This document shows positions 13,842 to 18,269 of a stretch of 18,269 nt of DNA, piece by piece (the first letter of the stretch is position 1; the number at the start of each line of letters is the position of its first letter). This DNA comes from Nitrospirota bacterium (GTDB taxonomy: Bacteria; Nitrospirota; Thermodesulfovibrionia; Thermodesulfovibrionales; JdFR-85): NCBI GenBank assembly GCA_015485235.1, contig WFTX01000176.1:1-18269 (forward strand), given 5' to 3'. The notes below the pieces were generated by a model. The model was not told the origin of the DNA. It was given only the letters and a program-made list of their open reading frames with translations, and searched no databases. Position numbers and translations under genes: made by a program.

Positions 13842-14464
13842 CCCCACACCTCCTGTATCTTCTCCAGGGCCGCCCTGGTCATGAGTATGTGCTCATGGAG
13901 GAGGACCTCATAGGTATTCAGGTCCTGCGCCCTGGTAACGTCAACTCCCGGGATGTTCCTTGCAGAGAGATAGACATTCTCGTTTCTCTCTTCTGTGACA
14001 ATTAGCACCTTCTTCTCTCCGAGTCCAAGGCCGTCAAGAAAGGCGATCATCTCTTTTGTCCTGGGTTTTTCAAAGTCCAGAGTGTCAACAACGGTTATAT
14101 TCCCCTCAGAAAGCCTGACGCTGAGGGCGGTCTTAAGGGCCTTTCTCTTCTGCTTTTTCGGCATCCTGTAGGAATAGTCCCTCGGCTGGGGTCCGAATAC
14201 GGTCCCGCCACCCTTCCAGAGAGGTGACCTGATACTGCCGTGCCTCGCCCTTCCCGTATGCTTCTGCCTGTAAGGCTTCTTCCCGCCGCCCCTTACCAGG
14301 CCGCGGGTCTTTGTGGCATGGGTCCCCTGCCTCTGGTTGGCAAGGTAGTTTACTACCGCTGAGTGAAGCAGTGCACTGTTAAGCTCCAGCCCGAATATGC
14401 TCTCAGGCATGGTCAACTTCTCAACCACCTTGTTATTCCTGTCCTTTACTTCTACCTCAGGCAT
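13838..14464 (-). CDS. rplD: 50S ribosomal protein L4
   Basis: L4 reaches into the exit tunnel, and in E. coli it represses the S10 operon. The 208-residue protein has the extended loop RQGTHATKTRGLVRGGGKKP, then RQKTGRARHGSIRSPLWKGG-like residues (here RQKHTGRARHGSIRSPLWKG) and GTVFGPQPRDYSYRMPKKQK. The start ATG is 2 nt after the rplC stop (TGAGGATG). The E. coli L4-responsive leader would lie before rpsJ, but here only 5 nt separate tuf and rpsJ, so that control is not evident. Confidence 0.98.
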   Translation of the reverse strand: MPEVEVKDRNNKVVEKLTMPESIFGLELNSALLHSAVVNYLANQRQGTHATKTRGLVRGGGKKPYRQKHTGRARHGSIRSPLWKGGGTVFGPQPRDYSYRMPKKQKRKALKTALSVRLSEGNITVVDTLDFEKPRTKEMIAFLDGLGLGEKKVLIVTEERNENVYLSARNIPGVDVTRAQDLNTYEVLLHEHILMTRAALEKIQEVWG

Positions 14465-14466
14465 CC

Positions 14467-15081
14467 TCAGTCATCCTTCCTAAGTTCTATATAGGCTCCA
14501 TCATGCCCTGGCACGGCACCTCTGAGGAGGATCAGGTTCTGCTCGGGCCTGACATCCACAACCATCAGGTTTTTCACCGTCACGCGTCTTCCGCCGGTCC
14601 TGCCGGGCATACCCTTGTTCTTCCAGACCCTTGAAGGGAATGCACTCGCCCCTATTGACCCGGGGGCACGGTTGAACATTGATCCATGGGAACCGGGGCC
14701 GCCACCATAACCATGCCTCTTCATGACCCCCTGAAATCCCTTGCCCTTCGAGATACCACTCACGGTGATCCTGTCACCCTTCTTGAAGCTTTCCACAGTA
14801 ACCTCGTCACCGGGGTTCAGGCCGCTCATCCTGAACTCCCTCAGAAACCTGAACGGTGAGGTCCCTGCCTTCTTGAAGTGGCCTGCCATGGGTTTGTTAA
14901 CCTTCTTCTGCTTTCTTACCTCATCGAATCCCAGCTGGACGGCCTCGTACCCGTCGGTCTCGTTAGTCTTCACCTGGACAACCTTGCACGGGCCGGCCTC
15001 CACCACTGTGACAGGTATGGCCCGCCCATCCTCATCGAATATCTGGGTCATGCCTATCTTCCTGCCCAAAATCCCTGTCAT
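14467..15081 (-). CDS. rplC: 50S ribosomal protein L3
   Basis: L3 starts 50S assembly and reaches to the peptidyl transferase centre. The 204-residue protein starts MTGILGRKIGMTQIFDEDGR and has GKGFQGVMKRHGYGGGPGSH and GSIGASAFPSRVWKNKGMPG, with the conserved loop that includes the Gln methylated by PrmB in E. coli (GFQGV). The start overlaps the rpsJ stop by 4 nt (ATGA), showing coupled translation. Confidence 0.98.
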   Translation of the reverse strand: MTGILGRKIGMTQIFDEDGRAIPVTVVEAGPCKVVQVKTNETDGYEAVQLGFDEVRKQKKVNKPMAGHFKKAGTSPFRFLREFRMSGLNPGDEVTVESFKKGDRITVSGISKGKGFQGVMKRHGYGGGPGSHGSMFNRAPGSIGASAFPSRVWKNKGMPGRTGGRRVTVKNLMVVDVRPEQNLILLRGAVPGHDGAYIELRKDD

Positions 15082-15383
15082 AGCTTGATCTCCACATCCA
15101 CACCGGCAGCAAGTTCCAGCTTCATCAGTTCATCAACGGTCTGCGGTGTGGGTTCATATATGTCTATGAGCCTCTTATGTGTCCTGATCTCGAACTGCTC
15201 CCTCGACTTCTTGTCAACGTGAGGGGACCTCAGAACGGTGATCTTGTTTATACGGGTCGGCAGCGGAACGGGCCCTGCAATCCTTGCCCCGGTCCGCTCG
15301 GCAGTCTCGACTATCTCCTTCACAGACTGGTCAAGCACCCTGTGGTCGTAAGCCTTCAGCTTTATCCTGATCTTTTCGTTCAT
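15078..15383 (-). CDS. rpsJ: 30S ribosomal protein S10 (NusE)
   Basis: S10 is a 30S head protein and, as NusE, also joins NusB and NusG in transcription antitermination. The 101-residue protein reads IRIKLKAYDHRVLDQSVKEI, then ARIAGPVPLPTRINKITVLR and SPHVDKKSREQFEIRTHKRL, all standard. Its ATG lies 5 nt after the tuf stop, so it has no leader of its own and belongs to the tuf transcript. Confidence 0.98.
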   Translation of the reverse strand: MNEKIRIKLKAYDHRVLDQSVKEIVETAERTGARIAGPVPLPTRINKITVLRSPHVDKKSREQFEIRTHKRLIDIYEPTPQTVDELMKLELAAGVDVEIKL

Positions 15384-15388
15384 ATCCC

Positions 15389-16588
<1,200 letters not shown>

Positions 16589-16678
16589 AAAACTCCTCCT
16601 TCAAAAAATAGCCTCTCCAGACCGTTAATTCCTGATTTTCCGCATCTTTCAGCAATCTCCCACAATGAGGAGACTAAA

Positions 16679-16709
16679 AATATAACATAAAGGCACCAAA
16701 AAAGTCACA
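16679..16709 (-). promoter_or_regulatory. Possible extended -10 promoter for tuf
   Basis: In the 127-nt fusA-tuf gap, the minus strand has TGTTATATT (16687-16679), an extended -10 of form TGnTATATT. Upstream lies only a weak -35 (TTGTGA with a 20-nt spacer, or TGACTT with 17). A transcript would have a leader of about 80 nt containing a short TCTCC/GGAGA hairpin (16673-16656). Confidence 0.33.
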
Positions 16710-16717
16710 ACTTTTTT
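16698..16717 (-). terminator. A/T-rich hairpin after fusA, possible weak terminator or attenuator
   Basis: Right at the fusA stop, AAAAAAGT and ACTTTTTT form an 8-bp inverted repeat around the loop TGTG. The 3' arm supplies six U residues, but the stem has only one G-C pair, so termination would be partial at best. It overlaps the -35 region of the possible tuf promoter, and could separate fusA from tuf expression. Confidence 0.35.
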
Positions 16718-18269
16718 ACTGCCCCTTGACTTTCGCCACAATCCCTTCGGCAATATTCTTCGGCACCTCTTCGTAGTGGGAAAACTGCATGGTATAGGTC
16801 GCCCTGCCCTGGGTCTTGCTCCTGAGGTCAGTGGCGTATCCGAACATCTCGGAAAGCGGTACAAGGGCACGCACCACCTGGGTATTGCCCCTCTTTTCCA
16901 TGCTCTGGACCTTTCCCCTTCTTGCATTGAGGTCTCCTATCACCTCGCCCATATAATCCTCCGGCGTTACAACCTCAACCTGCATTATCGGCTCAAGAAG
17001 TACGGGCTTCGCCTTCTTTGAAGCCTCCTTGAAGCCCATGGAGCCTGCGATCTTGAAAGCCATCTCCGAAGAGTCCACCTCGTGATAGGAACCATCATAG
17101 AGGGTGACCTTGACATCAACAACGGGATAGCCCGACACGATCCCTGACTCCATCGCCTCCTTCACACCCTTTTCAACAGCAGGGATGTACTCCCTGGGGA
17201 TCGCACCACCGACTATCTTGTTCACAAACTCAAAGCCACTCCCCTTCTCAAGGGGCTCTATCTCAAGATAGACATGTCCGTACTGGCCACGCCCGCCGGA
17301 CTGTCTCACGAACTTTCCTTCCGCCTTTGAAGGCACGGTTATCGTCTCTCTGTAGGCGACCTGGGGTTTGCCTACGTTGGCCCCCACCTTGAACTCCCTG
17401 AGAAGACGGTCAACGATTATATCAAGATGGAGCTCGCCCATCCCTGATATAAGTGTCTGGCCAGTCTCCTCATCATGGGAGACCCGGAAGGACGGGTCCT
17501 CCTGGGAGAGTTTCATCAGGGCCTGGGATAGTTTCTCCTGGTCCGCCTTTGTCTTGGGTTCAATGGCAATCGAGATTACCGGCTCCGGAAACTCTATCGC
17601 CTCAAGCACCACCGGGCTGTTCTCGTCACAGAGGGTATCACCGGTGAGAGTATACTTGAGTCCCACGGCTGCCGCTATATCGCCGGCCCTTACATCCTTG
17701 ATCTCCTCCCGCTTGTTGGCATGCATCTTCAGGAGCCTTCCGATCCTCTCCTTCTTTCCCTTTGTGGAGTTGAAGGCATAGGAACCGGAACTCAGGACCC
17801 CTGAATAGACCCTCAGATAGGTGAGCTGTCCCACATAGGGATCGGTCATCACCTTGAAGGCAAGTGCTGCAAAGGGCTCGTCATCGGATGCCTTCCTCTG
17901 AACCTTCTCACCGTCAGGGGTAATTCCCTCCACCGGCGGGATATCCAGAGGCGACGGCAGGTAGTCGACAATCGCATCCAGAAGGAGCTGCACCCCCTTG
18001 TTCTTGAAGCTTGAGCCGCATATTACCGGGGTTATCTTCATCTGGATAGTCCCGAGCCTGATGGCCTTCTTTATCTCCTCTTCAGAGATTTCCTCCCCGC
18101 CGAGGTATTTATCCATTATGGTTTCATCCACATCTGCAAGGGCCTCGATCATCTTCTCCCTGTACTCTTCGGCCTGGGCCCTGTAGTCCTCGGGGATCTC
18201 ATCTTCCACAAACTTGGCACCGAGGGTCTCATCATCAAAGTAGAAGGCCCTCATCTTTACGATATCGAT
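16716..18269 (-). CDS. fusA: Elongation factor G (N-terminus beyond window)
   Basis: EF-G drives translocation and, with RRF, ribosome recycling. The 517 residues present run from within the G domain (IDIVKMRAFYF) through the G5 motif (VICGSSFKNKGVQ), domain II (DPYVGQLTYLRVYSGVLSSG), and domain III (DPSFRVSHDEETGQTLISGM, GELHLDIIVDRLLREFKVG). Domain IV follows (FVRQSGGRGQYGHVYLEIEP) and then domain V (LEPIMQVEVVTPEDYMGEVI, GDLNARRGKVQSMEKR). About 175 N-terminal residues, including the P-loop, lie past the right edge. rpsL and rpsG probably lie further upstream, as in other str operons. Confidence 0.98.
   Translation of the reverse strand: MDIVKMRAFYFDDETLGAKFVEDEIPEDYRAQAEEYREKMIEALADVDETIMDKYLGGEEISEEEIKKAIRLGTIQMKITPVICGSSFKNKGVQLLLDAIVDYLPSPLDIPPVEGITPDGEKVQRKASDDEPFAALAFKVMTDPYVGQLTYLRVYSGVLSSGSYAFNSTKGKKERIGRLLKMHANKREEIKDVRAGDIAAAVGLKYTLTGDTLCDENSPVVLEAIEFPEPVISIAIEPKTKADQEKLSQALMKLSQEDPSFRVSHDEETGQTLISGMGELHLDIIVDRLLREFKVGANVGKPQVAYRETITVPSKAEGKFVRQSGGRGQYGHVYLEIEPLEKGSGFEFVNKIVGGAIPREYIPAVEKGVKEAMESGIVSGYPVVDVKVTLYDGSYHEVDSSEMAFKIAGSMGFKEASKKAKPVLLEPIMQVEVVTPEDYMGEVIGDLNARRGKVQSMEKRGNTQVVRALVPLSEMFGYATDLRSKTQGRATYTMQFSHYEEVPKNIAEGIVAKVKGQ

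Noticed and set aside
13842..13847. GTG start for rplW at 13847
   Set aside because: It would directly abut the AGGAGGT site with no spacer; the ATG at 13841 has 6-nt spacing and an ATGA overlap with rplD.
16625..16645. Six-codon leader peptide (MRKIRN) before tuf
   Set aside because: There is no Shine-Dalgarno, no run of regulatory codons and no attached attenuator structure.
16649..16927. Minus-strand frame of 92 codons inside the end of fusA
   Set aside because: It is an alternative frame of fusA; the EF-G domain V reading is certain and this frame has no Shine-Dalgarno or family features.

Overview
The window is bacterial chromosome carrying the conserved translation supercluster. Almost all of it, from the right edge to about position 602, is one block transcribed leftward on the minus strand: fusA (cut by the window edge) - tuf - rpsJ-rplC-rplD-rplW-rplB-rpsS-rplV-rpsC-rplP-rpmC-rpsQ (S10 set) - rplN-rplX-rplE-rpsZ-rpsH-rplF-rplR-rpsE-rpmD-rplO-secY (spc set) - map-infA-rpmJ-rpsM-rpsK-rpsD-rpoA-rplQ (alpha set). 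The str, S10, spc and alpha operons of other bacteria are therefore run together, with most genes overlapping or a few bases apart. adk, often found between secY and map, is absent. At the left edge two rightward genes converge on the block: the 3' end of a probable accA and a small Toprim-domain gene.

The host is clearly a bacterium. It has zinc-binding forms of S4, S14 and L36, plus a zinc-ribbon-like L24. TTG and GTG starts are frequent (secY, rpsC, rpmC, rplR, rpsS, map). From the feel of the proteins I would guess a Nitrospirota or Desulfobacterota-like lineage, but no marker here settles this.

The genes work together in making and running ribosomes: 28 ribosomal protein genes, elongation factors G and Tu, initiation factor 1, the RNA polymerase alpha subunit, the SecY translocon channel and methionine aminopeptidase.

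The most interesting items lie between the standard genes. (1) Directly after rplQ, with a TGATG stop/start overlap and a good Shine-Dalgarno, sits a tiny one-helix membrane protein gene. Its frame continues through an in-frame UGA to a stop 7 nt from the convergent gene. A perfect 6-bp stem-loop lies 13 nt after that UGA, where a bacterial SECIS would be, so this is a candidate selenoprotein of 47 residues. (2) Three gaps hold tandem heptanucleotide repeats; two of them share the same two-armed inverted layout, and one runs into the end of rplV. (3) infA has a near-consensus promoter so close to its ATG that the transcript would be almost leaderless, and it has no Shine-Dalgarno. (4) tuf has codon use sharply unlike its neighbours.
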